64,000 nt of DNA from Selaginella moellendorffii (taxonomy: Eukaryota > Streptophyta > Lycopodiopsida > Selaginellales > Selaginellaceae). The stretch lies in contig NW_003314275.1 of the NCBI RefSeq assembly GCF_000143415.4, positions 2,617,789 to 2,681,788 of the forward strand, written 5' to 3'. The position numbers and the translations under genes were made by a program. Of the stretch, positions 44,466 through 56,690 are shown piece by piece (position 1 is the first letter of the stretch; each line of letters begins with the position of its first letter). Below the pieces are notes generated by a model that saw only the letters and a program-made list of their open reading frames with translations, had not been told where the DNA came from and did not search any database.

Positions 44466-44692
44466 ATGGTGCTTGTGTTCTTTGTGATCTTGCTCTTATG
44501 CTCTGGGGAATCCTGACTTTGGTACATTTCCATTGCCCTCTGTTTCTTTGATCTGACTCTTGAAAATTTATAGGGAGGGGACCTGGTGCCAAAATTCCAA
44601 GTTACTAGCCTTGGCCGAGTATAAACACATGGTGAACATGAATGAATATGAGGGTCCATTTGTCTGGCTTGAAGAACACAACTATGCATACT
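44466..44692 (+). pseudogene. Truncated SUN-B copy (left block)
   Basis: Matches the start of the intact SUN-B gene at 56,691: the leader VFFVILLLCS, the following intron and the beginning of exon 2 (VPKFQVTSL). An 11-bp loss after LLLCS and an extra G in exon 2 both shift the frame. Similarity stops abruptly at about 44,692, where the AT-rich block begins, so the rest of the gene is gone. This shows the break point of whatever was inserted or rearranged. Confidence 0.85.
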
Positions 44693-44889
44693 AGAGAAAA
44701 ATTAAATTTCATGATTAATGATGAAACAATTGTGAATTTTTCACAATAAATTCGATTATAATTAAATATAGATTTTTAACCATGTGAATTATGAATGTGA
44801 GACTACAATGGTTACCTTATTATTTTTAATTGTTGATTTTGTTTTCCCATCTCTATAAGCTAAATCACAACTAACAATAATACTTTCCT

Positions 44890-45420
44890 TATTAATAATG
44901 CTATGATCTCTTCATTACTTAGTGACAGATATATTCATGAAAATGTTAACTTCGTTGATGCTAAGCACCTAGAAAACTTTCTAATTGAATTTTAAAATTT
45001 CATTATGCTTTTTAATCTTCCACCACATCATCTTTTGCTTGAAGAAGGTGTTATCCTTATTCTATTAAAGAATACGTATCCATCTACTGAACTATGTAAT
45101 GGTACATGCCTTATCTTTAAATTTTATATGTGATATCTAGCCATTATGTAATAATGCACTTGTAATGCCTATTCAAGCCATTAAACACTCCTTACTACCA
45201 ATTCTGAACTGTGAAATTGTGTTGGGCTAACTCAAAGGTCTACAAGCTTTCATCCTTCAATTTACACTTATGCATTTGAACATATAAATTCCATTTAATA
45301 TATCTAGAAGATAATTTCCAATTTGTTTGGGCTATTGCCTTATAATTTCCAAATGTCCATTTGACTGAGTCTAAATATACTTGCCATATCTAGTTTTCAT
45401 ATATGGACAGCTTCATATGG
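44890..45420 (+). mobile_element. PIF1/Helitron-like helicase relic
   Basis: Plus-strand translation with stops gives NVNFVDAKHLENFLIEF, a stop, then LPPHHLLLEEGVILILLKN and ELCNGTCLIFK. After frame changes comes a stretch like HLIYLEDNFQFVWAIA. This follows the C-terminal PIF1 helicase pattern (LPPHxLxLKxGxPIMLLRN, LCNGTRLI, RRQFPxRLxFAMT). In plants such sequence usually belongs to Helitrons, but a cellular PIF1 copy is possible. The canonical helicase Walker motifs are not seen, and no RepHel or Helitron ends were found. Confidence 0.55.
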
Positions 45421-47437
45421 GTTTATCAAAATGAACATCACCAACTAGACTAGGCATTGAAGTATAAAGCACATCACTCTAAAGATGGTTATTGCCTCTA
45501 AGTCATTTTATTTTCACCATCAACACAGTAGTTTTATGCTCTATGTAGATCCTAACTTTTAAAAGGAGGCCTTCTAATAAAATATTGCCTCTACTTGCAA
45601 ATTCTTGAAATAGAGGTGAAATATTTAATCCTGGCTATAAGATAGAAGATATGAGAAATCCTTTATAGACTATCTTACACATTGATAAAAATAGTTGAGC
45701 CAAAAGATGTTAAGTGGTTTTTAAATTCTCTCATCATTGAAAGTTGTTCTTTCCATAACACTTTAGACCACAAAATGGAGTTCCTGAGGTCTAGTGTTGA
45801 TTGAAGATTCTTGAATTAGGCATGATGATCTATATAACAGGATTGATATTTACAATTACTTTCTTAATATTTCTTTCAATTCAGTTAAAGAAAAACACAA
45901 TAACTATTTATATCCCAAATTTAGAATAAAAGTTGCTAATTGCTTGGGGTGAGAGAAAAAAAGTGTTCTGATGCATTTGAGTTGTTAAGAAGTAGATAAA
46001 TACATTTATTAGATGATGTGGTAAAATAAAAAATATAGGGCCAACAACTATACTTAACTTTTATTAATTAACTATTGCCTAAGTGGCTTTATATTCAACA
46101 CTATATGGTTAGAGTTAAGAATTGATCATTTAAGGCTTCATTGTCTCTCAATAGATATTTCCAAGGCAATATATGTTTGAGAATGGCTAGATTCTTTTAG
46201 TGCTTAACTTTATCAAGCTGTGAAATATTTCCATTGACTTTGTTCATAAGAGATGTTTTTGCTTATACTTCTTTGACTATGTTATGGCAATCACTAGTGT
46301 GGATCAAACACTTAACACCACAAACATCAATTAACAATCCTATAGCTGTGAACAAACTTAAGGTAATTTAACTGGATTTTTTTTATCAACTTCAAAAACA
46401 AGTTCATGTGCTAGGTGATATAGATTATGTCTATCATGAGCTTAAATTGCCATAGTTTATAGGGGAGATGCCAAGATGTATTTTTACAGCTTCCAAGTAA
46501 CTAAGGATAAAAATGTATTTAAACTTGCACCTTTTAAAATTCCTAATGGCCTTGGGATAACATACAAAAGACAATTACACTTTTTCTCATTTATATAAGG
46601 AAAATGTTTTTTGGATTATATCTTTTAGCGGTTTCATTATGCATCTTTTATCAATAGCCACTTTATCATTGAAAATCTTCAAAAAAAATTAATTTGTTGT
46701 GGCTATCATATTTGCAAAAAGTTCACAATTGAAAAACAAACACAACATATCAATTGGTATCACCATTGCAAGAATAAATAAAGTTATTTCCAAACTTTAC
46801 ATATGGTGGAAATTTATTTTGAAAGCACTAGAGAGGGAACAAGGAGGAGCAAAGGAGGGTACATAAAGGATAACAATAATAACACATATACTATAGCAAT
46901 TACAAGTATAGCTCTTGTCCTTCCTCTTCCTCTCTTCTTTTAAAAAAGCCTTTTGTGATCTTTAAATTTTGTTTCTCTCAAATGACTAGGATTTTTTTTT
47001 CATTTAGAAGTGGAGTTTCACATCTTGGGATTTGTAAAATTTTGACACTTTAGGGATTTTGGATTTCTATGATTTCTCTTCACAACTAACATCTAGGGGA
47101 TGTTTAGAGTGATCTTTTATAGTGGCACTATATTCTAATTCAAGAATTATAAAATTCAAACAACCCTATATCACCATATGGTTAGGTGAGCAAATCCTCA
47201 CTTTCAACGCTTTATAAGACACAAATTTCTAAGTCCCAAAGTGGAGTTAAAATTGCGCCATATGGCAATAACTGAAGTAAAAGTCTAATAAGCATAACAC
47301 ATTTAGACAAAAAATTTCAACTTGGAAAGTCAAGAGTAAATGCTTGGCAAATGAGCATAAAATGATTGATAAACGACTTTAGAAAGGGATAAAAGAAGGA
47401 CAAACACATGGCAAATATCATATATATGAAAGTGTCG

Positions 47438-47611
47438 GGACTAAGTTCAAGACAAAGTTCAAGACTAAATCCAAGACTGAACCCAAGATTGAGTTTGAGT
47501 TCAAGTCTAAAATAGAGTACTAAACCGAGACCAAAACCGAAATTAAGACCAAGACCAAGACTAAGACTAAAACCAAGTCAGAGACTAAATTTGAGACTAA
47601 ATCCAAGTATA
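47438..47611 (+). repeat. AAGACTAA-type short tandem repeat
   Basis: About 170 bp of degenerate 6- and 12-bp units such as AAGACTAAATCC, AAGACCAAGACC and AAGACTAAGACT. It is purine-rich on the plus strand. The period and composition differ from the flanks. Confidence 0.8.
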
Positions 47612-48137
47612 AGAGTGACAACCCAAAGTGATTATCTCCTAGACTTTAGGGGGTTTGATAAGTCTTTGTGAGATAGTAAAGGGAGGACTCCAATGGAACC
47701 AATAGGGCTAAAAAATGCTAGTGTGACCAAGGAAGGATATACTTATATGGTGGATCATAAGAGTCCAAAGTTAGAATGAATATGAATGGATAAATAGGGT
47801 GATTTGGTGAAATGTTTAAAAGTTAGCTTTAGTTCCCTTAAGAGACCAAATGGTCGATGTTCCAAATCTAAGTATAGATGGCATTATTTACATAGATACT
47901 TTGCATGATTCATTAGAACCTCGCTTTAGCCACATAATTAAGGCACCCTAGTGGTAGAAGGTGGGGGGAGTATCCATAAAGCTCATATTGAGTTACGGTG
48001 TTTTTAAATGTCATTCCAAAGCCTCGGACCATGAAAAGAAAGAAGAGTGATCTTTTTTCTTAGTGACCAAAAATATGATTATGTAGTAAGAAAGTCCCAA
48101 ATGTTAGTGGGAGTTAATGGATAGGTTTTCGAGCCCT

Positions 48138-48237
48138 NNNNNNNNNNNNNNNNNNNNNNNNNNNNNNNNNNNNNNNNNNNNNNNNNNNNNNNNNNNNNNN
48201 NNNNNNNNNNNNNNNNNNNNNNNNNNNNNNNNNNNNN
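48138..48237. other. Assembly gap of 100 N
   Basis: Exactly 100 N, the conventional length for a gap of unknown size. Joins across it, including the order of the two sides of the AT-rich block, are scaffold-level only. Confidence 0.99.
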
Positions 48238-49334
48238 TTTATGGGACGAAGAGGGGCCTTGGTGGGGGGATTGAAAGAAGGGGATATTTAGACCAATGGT
48301 GTTCCCCTATTTTTTAGAATATCTTTAGGGTGCTAAAAGTGTGATTATAGGATGGATCACTTATGAACAGATGCTCTAGTTTTGGAAAGATGGGATTGTG
48401 GTGTAGATGGTCTCAGATTATTAATGAGACAAGGGCGAATGAATACAATTTTAGTGTAACAAACTGATATGTTAGTACCTTTGGGTATTTATAGTGGAAC
48501 TCAAATACATAGAGCACTTGCACTAAATGCAAAAGTAATATTTCTTTAAGGCCATTTTAAAAGTCTTAGCAAGTACCATAAATTGGGATGAAGACTTATG
48601 GAGGTTATTCTTTTAAGTGGTTAAATATATAGTTAAGTGGCTAAAGTTAAATGAAAAATTTAATCACTTACACACTTCCACAAGGTATGGTAGGACTTGG
48701 AAACAAATCCTTAGCCCAAATCTCATAAGATCCAGCTCACCCTAACTCATTATTAAGGTTCTTCTTAATGTACAATATTCTATGTTTAATGTTAATTTTT
48801 GATTAATTTTGTATGATTGGAAGGACTAAATTTTGGATCTAGTGGTAGTGATTATTGCCACAATTGGGGCTAGTGGTAGATAGAAGTAAATTAATGTTGC
48901 ATGTGTGAGGGAACCTATTTTTTCTTTAATATTAGTTTTGAAAAAGTTTCGTAATACTTTTTTAGTCCTTATGGCAAGGTTATAACTTTTTAAAAAATGA
49001 GTTAGCACATTTATCTTATGTGGGAGGTAGATAGCATACTCTAGCCTCAAGCTAAAGGACATTTACACCTCACTTGAACTTACAAGTCATTAATTACACT
49101 AAATGCATATTGAAGTTGGAGTGCTCTAGCAATAAGTGGTTTTAAGTCTTGTAGTGGAGTCACTTTGGAGGCAAATCTCCTTAATATCAACACTAGGTAT
49201 TTATGTTTATATTTTTACTAATATCACTTTGTAAAAATGTGCTCTTAATGTTGTTGTTAATCACCCTTAAGTTATTAAGATAATGGCCATCCTCAAGATG
49301 CTTTCATTTTCTTTTAAAGCTGGCTATATATAAT

Positions 49335-50060
49335 GTATGTGGTTTCACCCTTTGCCCTATAGTGATTTACTATAGGATTAACACAAAAAAAAACTTAAAC
49401 ACTTGGCCACATGTCCAAAAGTAATAAAGTAGAATTTGAATTTCCACTAAATGAAGAGATGGAGCGAAACTCTCAAGTTTAAAGCCAAAGAGCGAAGGAA
49501 GCAAATCACAGAATGACTTTTAAGCATACAACCCAAAGAGTGAAAAAGCAGGAGCACCTAGAGCATTTAACATCCCAATGTTATGATCAACAAGTAAAAT
49601 GAGATTTGGTACAATTTTAGTATATCAGTGGTTTAACACGAGGATATAAATACTTTACCAGCTAACATAGAATGGAATTTGAGTTTAAACCCAAATTGAA
49701 CACAAAACAAGGATAGATATGCAAGTTAGAGCTAGATTATGCCTCAAGTTAGTCGACCATGGCTAACCTACCTATTATCCCTACTATATATTCAGAATCC
49801 CCTCCCCTCTTGAGGAACACACACTTTAGGCTTTCACTTTAGTCCTCAAAGTTAATCCCATGAAAACTTATTAAATATAGATTGGCACAATTTGGACGAG
49901 GGAACAACACTATCGTATTCAGAATAATTTTCATATTCTGTAGATATACCTAATTAACAAATCTAGATATTTCCATAAATAGCAAGAGGGCAAACACATG
50001 AGGCATAATGTTCAATATTTGGCATATTATTGAATCATGAGAATTTATGTTGAAGTAACC
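49335..50060 (-). mobile_element. Decayed LTR, reverse orientation
   Basis: Read on the minus strand this stretch matches the LTR at 62,111-63,331. Shared words include the hairpin CCTATAGTAAATCACTATAG near its end, a block with CTCAAGTTAGT-CTAACCTAC near 49,750, CTTGAGGAACACA, and AACTTATTAAATATAG to ATTCAGA. Many differences are C-to-T or G-to-A. Similarity fades beyond about 50,060. It is an old LTR of the same family lying opposite to the younger one. Confidence 0.75.
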
Positions 50061-51663
50061 TTTTGTAAAGTTGTAGGTAAGAAAAAGTTCATTAAGTCTT
50101 AAAAGTTTATATCCCTAAATTGAAAGTCATTCTTTCTCTAAGATGGAATTTTTTTCATAAATTTTCTTAGATTTTTCCAATAGCTAATCTACTCAAAAAC
50201 CATTCTATTTTTATAAGCCATTTCAAACTAGTGAAAGGGTTAAAGTTAACTTTAGTTATCTTAGACTTTAGTAGGTAATTTATATGATACAATTTAAAAG
50301 GAATATTAACCTTTGGGGATAAAGTAATTGAGCTGGATAAAGTATGAAGTTGGTGTAGAAAAATAGTTATTACACTTTTCTAAAAAGGTGATATTTGTGT
50401 TTTTCTTTTGTAGTATTATACTTTGTGGTACGTTGCACTTTGCATTTCATTAAACTCTATAAAAGTAATGAGCTTTCATTAATTTTGACTTAGTCTTGAT
50501 GGCTTTATACCTTAGTTGAGGATAATAAAGTCCAACTTAATTGTTTGTAGTTGAGATTTTAGTACTTGTATTGTAGCTTTGTCTATTAAAAGGTTGTATA
50601 TCATATGAGTCCATCTCATAGTCTTCAATTTAGTTTTGGTTAAGTGTTGATCATGCATAACTCACCTCTTCAGATATGCTCAAAATTATTGGCTAAATGC
50701 ATTAGTGAGCTTATCGCAGTTAAGTTCGATTTGAATAATTATACTTTTCGTACTTGTTTATGTTTTTATATGTTGTACTTGGAATGTTATCTTTCTGTTG
50801 GAAAAGTATATGACTTAATGACATGAGTTTAGTATTTAAGTCTTATGAAAGTAAATTGAAGAGTGATTATTAGTTGCTTTCTAACTAATAATTGCTTGTA
50901 GACTTCATCAACGGCTACTAACACTTTACTTAATTTGATGATGATTTATTAAGTGATAGGTTTGCTTTACTAAATGGTGTTATGGAGGATGATGTTGTTA
51001 GTCTTGCATATGTTAGCATTTTAATTCCACTCCTTTATAGTTGAGTATTGTTAAACAATTGATATTAGATGCTAAATATAGTATTTTTGACCTCGGTTAG
51101 CTTGGTTAACTTAGTTGCTATAGAGCTTTGAATGGTGGTTCACTCTTGCTTTCTTTTAGCTTTATTTTGGTGTTAATGACATTGAAATAATGTCTTACTA
51201 TTGATATTATTAAAATTCATATTAGAGTGAGATAAAATGTCTTTTTCATAAGATTGATATTAGGTTTTATTAGTTTTAATGCAGATAGTGTTGATGATTT
51301 GGCTATAGCTGATGCCATTTAAAGGCTCTTACTTCATTATGACTTGCTTAAGCATCTCTTGGAGGCTATGATGGAGGGTGTAGCAAAAAGATATTATTTG
51401 GTTACATTAGTTTATGGTGTTGAATTTTATTAAGTCTTGGATTTGATGATTATTGTGTTGGGCATTCATGCATTTGCTAGTTAGTAACTATATTGAAGTT
51501 TTATTAGTTTCAATGCAGATAGTATTGATGATTTGGATGAAGGACGTACTCATAGATGCTCAATATATATAATTTCAATTTTAAGGGTAAAAATATACCT
51601 TACTCAAGAGCATATTATATTTTAAGTAGTCATTAATTAATAAGAATCTAAACTGTGCTATTT

Positions 51664-51675
51664 GCTCTGATACCA
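51664..51675 (-). other. Primer-binding-site-like motif, reverse orientation
   Basis: GCTCTGATACCA is the exact reverse complement of TGGTATCAGAGC, the initiator tRNA-Met primer binding site of many plant LTR retrotransposons. If real, an LTR should lie to its right (above 51,680). None could be recognised in this eroded sequence. Confidence 0.5.
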
Positions 51676-53290
51676 TAGCTTGATGAGAAAGATATTAATG
51701 GTTATTTTATCTTCATTTATCTTCCAAGGTTCTAAAGATCCACAATGACACTATATCCAAATCTCATCCTGTAATCATATGCACTACATTATAGCAATAT
51801 TTAATAGAGAATTTAAAATAATAAAAGACTGTGTATGGTCAATATAGATACAATAGTTTGTACCTAGGTATAATCCCATAGCTCACTACAAATGCAAATT
51901 CCACCATTAAAAGATTTCAAGGCCATATTCAGCAAATAGTGTGAGCTTACTTGATGCATGACTATGCATAATGGATAATGCTCTAGAGATCCAATTGCTC
52001 CTAAAATTTTTGCTAGACCAAAAGGGCCAAACCAAATCTCTATCCAAGAGGTATATTACAATTTTTGAGCTCTTGCTTCACTCACAATTAAGTTTTGGGC
52101 TTAAATGCATTGCCAAGATTCAAGACAACTTGAAGAAAAAGGTCAATCTTTCTTTTTAGTTTCTCTAGCAAGCAATCAAAGAACCTTGCTCCCTAAAGAG
52201 ATGAGCACTTAGAACTAAATGCATAACATTAGTAAATGTTTTTCATCTCTTGCACTTTCTCTTTTATCCTTAGTGTCACATACTAAACACTATTTCACAT
52301 TTCTCTTATAAATTTTATGTGATAGTTTTTACAAATATAAACTTGTATAAGGTATAGTTTTATAACTTCATATTTGAAATTTTTAAAAAATACCTTACCT
52401 CCATTATCTTCTACAATTATAAGAAATACCAACCATTTTAATCAAATTTCAATATTGACAACTCTTATATGAATCACTTTGATCAACATTTAGAGCCACT
52501 TCAAGCTACTTATGATCAAACTGAAATATATGCACATCAAACAATATCCATTTACCACCTCCACCTTCACACACCACATTAGCAAGTCACAGTATTTATT
52601 TTCATATTAGTGTCTTATTATCTATTTGTTTTCATTATAATACATCACATTGTACATATGAGAATATTGTTATATGTTGTCAATATGGTCAAGTAATATT
52701 ACTACAACTATTACCTATGCCAAATACTTTACTTATGTTTAACAAGAAAAATAAGAACTATACTAGCTAATATTATACACTACAATAGCACCCTTGCATT
52801 TGCACCAATGTCTATTGATATTGCCACTTTAAGAAGTAATGGTCCTTACTGCTTTAAAATTCATGGACAGATTGACTATAATGTTATATCCTCACATTCT
52901 CCTGTAACTCTATAGGCTAAATACATAAGAAGCTACAAATATAAGGCATCAAAACCTATTTTAATAATGATGAGTGAAATTTATTTTTACACCTTAACAT
53001 ACTCCTCTGTTATTTTAATCTATATGCACAAGTTTGTATGAAATAAAACAAGAAGAATGTAGCACTTATAGGCTGTCCTTTACCTGATGTTTATATGTTA
53101 CTAAGGAATAAAGGAACTAACCATTATTGCTAAAATGCACCAAAAAAATGATATAATTGTTGTATTTGTCAATGAGAATGAAAAACCTAAACATGAAATT
53201 TATATATATCCTATGACAAATCTTTTATACATTTAATAATCACACTTATTAACAAGTGTTCTTATTGTCTCATAAAATTTTAACTCAAAA

Positions 53291-55065
53291 ATCTGTTTCT
53301 CCATCTGGGGGTGTGAGGCACTGGAAGTGGGGCGGGAGGTAGGTGCAGGAGAAGTGAGGCAGCATCCAGCTAATGAAACCAGTACCTCCAATCAGATCTG
53401 ATCAATCCAATCCGATCCTTTGGCACTGTCAATTCCATTAGCTGCTGCTGCATGCTGTGTGGGTATTGGAGCCTTGATCAAAATGCTAGAGATCTGCTCC
53501 TGACCATGGCATCTTGCCCATGGCACTCTTGCAACGCAGGTGTATGTCCAATTCCAAGTCCTTAGCTGCCACTACATGCTCTGTAGGTATTGGAGCCCCG
53601 ACCAAAATGCCAGAGATCTGCTTTCCTGGCCATGGCGCTCTTGGAATGTCCATTTGTATGGCCGATTTCCAAGTCCTTAGCTTCCACTTGGAAAGTTAGT
53701 GGCCAGATCTCACTGTGATGATCTGCAATTCATTAAAAATAAATAGTTTAGAAGAAAACAGGCATAAAAAACAATGGCTTGCCTGAATAGCTTGATTCCC
53801 GTTTGCTTTTGAATCTTGGAGGAGTACACTAAGGTCACTTTGCATCCATTTTCGCAAAGTTCAAAGGTTCTTGAGTTGAACTTTATGTTGAGATGGATAG
53901 AGTCTGATGGAGGTAAAAGAAAACATTGTTTCTCCTTTCTGATCTTTTTCTAATGTTTGTGTGTAGGTTACTACTTTGATCCAGTTTCCAGGCCAGATTA
54001 TGAATGGATATATGATACTCCTCAGATCAAGAAGCATTAAGCTGGACTGCTTTATGGGAAAGAGTTCTTGGAGAAGTTGTTATGATCCATGAACAAGTGA
54101 GTGCCTTGCTGCATGGCATCCATTGGATTCTCCTAGCCTAGACATAGAAATGATATAAATCAATCTAAAAACAGGGACAGCACCAAGATATTTGGACACG
54201 GTAAGAAAAGTGGCATGGCTAGGACAGTAGATCTTGCATTTTGATTGGGCAGAGCATGGGATGGATGTGGACATTTATAAGCATCTTCTTACATCCAAGA
54301 GTAACCGCAAATCTTATCAAAAGAGAGCTCTCAAAGCAATTACCAACCAGGTTTTGTTGTTTTCTCTTCCTCTTTTTAATTTATTTTGTATTTCTAAACA
54401 GGTAAGAGGAGATGAGAACTCTCCTCACGGGAATCTAGCATATCAAGAAACTCTAGAAAGCCAGGTAAAAACTTGAGTATCTCAATGATAAATGTTTGCA
54501 CTTTTTTAGAATCAGCCTTGGCAAGATTTTCAAGAGCCTTAGCATTTATACTAGAAGGTAAGTTGGATCCTCTTTATGTTGGAATATTTCTTTTGCAGAG
54601 TGAGCGGCAGTGAGCCAGCAGTGAGCTAGCAGTGAGAAATAGCCAGCAGCAGCCAGGTAGCAGCCAGGTACGAGATGACAATGAGCATAGAGTTGGGGAA
54701 AATCGCACCTGTTTTTCTCCTTTCTTATCTTCCGCTTTTCATGGTAGCGTCCTTGTCCGAAATGTTAGAACGCTAGGTTAAAGCTGGTGATCGAAATGCC
54801 TGTGCATTTGTAGATTTAGCCACGACTTGAAAGGCTACTTACGTCAAGTAAATTCATCTCATCTCTTTGCTTTTTGTTCGTAGAAACCGGAAGATCTTCC
54901 TCGAGCAGTGAGCTTGAAAGTGCCTTGTCCTTATGGAATCAGGTCTTGATTTTAAGGAACTCACACAAACCGAGAATTATCGAAGAAAAACTCTGAGGGT
55001 GCTGTGGATGAAGATCAATGTGCTTGACTTGACGCGTCAGGTCAAGCAATACCGCGTACGCGGTA
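53291..55065. other. Mixed region between AT-rich block and SUN-A pseudogene
   Basis: GC rises abruptly at about 53,290. The part 53,441-53,690 is a tandem duplication. Plus-strand pieces with plausible splice sites occur (about 53,967-54,055: YYFDPVSRPDYEWIYDTPQI then a stop; 54,250-54,350: MDVDIYKHLLTSKSNRKSY; 54,403-54,463), but they do not join into one frame and I do not recognise them. CAGTGAGC-rich sequence lies at 54,600-54,660. Likely debris of a broken gene. Confidence 0.4.
53441..53690 (+). repeat. About 123-bp tandem duplication
   Basis: Two neighbouring units share GCATGCTGTGTGGGTATTGGAGCC versus ACATGCTCTGTAGGTATTGGAGCC in outline. The shared words continue with AAAATGC-AGAGATCTGCT, CATGGC, and CCAAGTCCTTAGCT. 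The offset is about 123 bp. The units differ by scattered substitutions, so the event is not recent. Confidence 0.8.
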
Positions 55066-56390
55066 TGGTGAGTGATCTACTTCTTGCCCGATGAAGCTTC
55101 AATCGTGGAAGCGCAGCACCAAATTGTCGAGTCGGATGAAGATTCCGTCTAATCTAACCAATGCCACTGCCAAAGACAAATTTCCAGCTCTGTTCACTGA
55201 GGTACGTTCTCCCGTTTTTTCTTCTCTCATTTTTTTTTCCTTTGTTCGTATGAGCTGATAACACCTTCCAGAATTCTAGCAAGGTAGAAGAAGTCACTGC
55301 CTTTGATCCCGTGGAGCTAGTGCTTTCAGGAGAAGAACGAAAAACGGTGCGTGGTCTAGACGAGTAAGCGACAGGCGACGATTGAGGCCTCGGCAAACGA
55401 GAGAGGAGAATACCACTGTCCGGCACAAACTCGAAGCCGAGGGCGAAAGGTGGTAAGGTCAAAAAAGGACGGCAACATTCTCGTCAAGGACAACGAACTT
55501 TGGCAATGCCGAGGAGAAGTTCGTAGTGGTGGAGCTCTCCGAGAAGACTCTGGTGGACACAATCGACTACGACCTCTACTCGTCCAATGTTGGAGCTGCT
55601 GGGAAGCCTGATGTATCCAACCGAGGAGTGGAAAATCTTGGGGAAGTTTGAGGCGAGGCAACCTCAAAGGTTTGTGCTGCGAAAGGCGGAGTAGCGAGGT
55701 ATCTTAAGCTGAGGATACTGGCACACTATGGGGCGGAGTTTTACTGCACGCTTAGCGCCGTCGAGGTGTTTGGAGTCACGATTGAACGCATGCTGGAAGG
55801 TTGGATTGGCAGGAAGAGCAATGTAGACACTGGCGGTGATCCTTCACGAAAGCCGGATGTAGGGGACAAAAGTGACGCATCAACAACGCCTGGTGGTCCT
55901 ACGAACGCTGGTCCCGCAGGAGGTTCCACCGGTGGTTCCCATGGCTCTTCTACGACGTCGAAGCAATTGCATAGAGTTCTGGAGAAGTACGTTGACGGAA
56001 CACCCATCACAGCGCGGTTTTGAAGGAGTACGATCAGGAGCTGTCGAACGTGATGAAGCGACTTAAGAGTATGAATGACTCTTGGAAGAAGCAAGTAAGA
56101 TTATCGTGCTTGTGTCCCTAAGGAGATGTTTTCCAAATCCACGGTATGGTTTTCTAGCAATCCAAGTCGTTTTCTTACATGGCCCCTCTCTGATCGAGAG
56201 CTCGTTGCATTCCGTGTGGCGCTCCTGGCAGCGATCCTTCTCATTTTGCTGAAGACAAAATTCCCAATCGTCCTTGGGGTAGCAGGCTCCCTAACAGTAG
56301 AGACAAGCTTTTGTCAATTCGACGTTTGTAGATCGATCAAATCGTCGTGAGACGTTGGCGATTTTGTTTTTCCCAGGTGGCGATGATAGG
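55066..56390 (+). pseudogene. SUN-A pseudogene (right block)
   Basis: Collinear with the intact SUN-A at 42,026 from its ATG (GGTATGGTGAG context) through exon and intron positions into the 3' UTR (GATCGATCAAATCGTCGTGAGACG). A stop appears within the first ten codons of the leader. Several deletions and frameshifts remove parts of the SUN core (55,370-55,700). The coiled-coil region (about 55,960-56,090) is shortened. The first 48-bp repeat unit of exon 2 is present only once. It cannot encode a full protein. Confidence 0.9.
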
Positions 56391-56479
56391 GTGAACCGTG
56401 AGACAAAGTGTTGGACAAGATTTTATCGAAATGTTTTTCAGACAAGATTAATCTTTGTTTTTTGACTTTGTCAACTTTA

Positions 56480-56605
56480 ATCACGGTGCTTTCCTTTACT
56501 CTAGGATGGATTTTAACCGTGGGAGTAGCTTCTTTAGCCCCACAGATCAATACCACATGATTGCATCAGCGATTTCGTCCTCCATGTCACCTTTAAGTTC
56601 GCCCT
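56480..56605 (-). repeat. Third copy of the DMEDE...IHPRV motif
   Basis: On the minus strand the translation reads GDMEDEIADAIMWY, a stop, and in another frame ATPTVKIHPRVKES. It is homologous to 44,150-44,005 (same place in the duplicated block) and to 32,280-32,400. Confidence 0.65.
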
Positions 56606-56690
56606 TCCGCTTATATAGTCAGCCTTCTCTTTTGGCGAGGAATAGGGTTTATAAAGGACTCTAGGGTCTATAAAGCCGGGCAAATCTCGT

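Larger units (their letters stand above)
44693..53290. other. AT-rich decayed repeat block
   Basis: About 8.6 kb with GC visibly far below the gene arm and no long open frame on either strand (the longest are 60-80 codons). It holds the helicase relic, tandem repeat, N gap, reverse LTR and reverse PBS listed separately. Remaining parts (45,420-47,430; 48,240-49,330; 50,060-51,660; 51,680-53,290) show nothing I can identify. They have the look of old transposon DNA eroded by C-to-T change: stops mostly TAA/TAG where Gln or Trp would fit. Confidence 0.7.

Noticed and set aside
47438-47611. Possible CRISPR-like or regulatory array
   Set aside because: Units are 6-12 bp, degenerate and without spacers; a simple tandem repeat.
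48117-48317. Open frame across the N gap
   Set aside because: Half of it is N; no evidence of coding.
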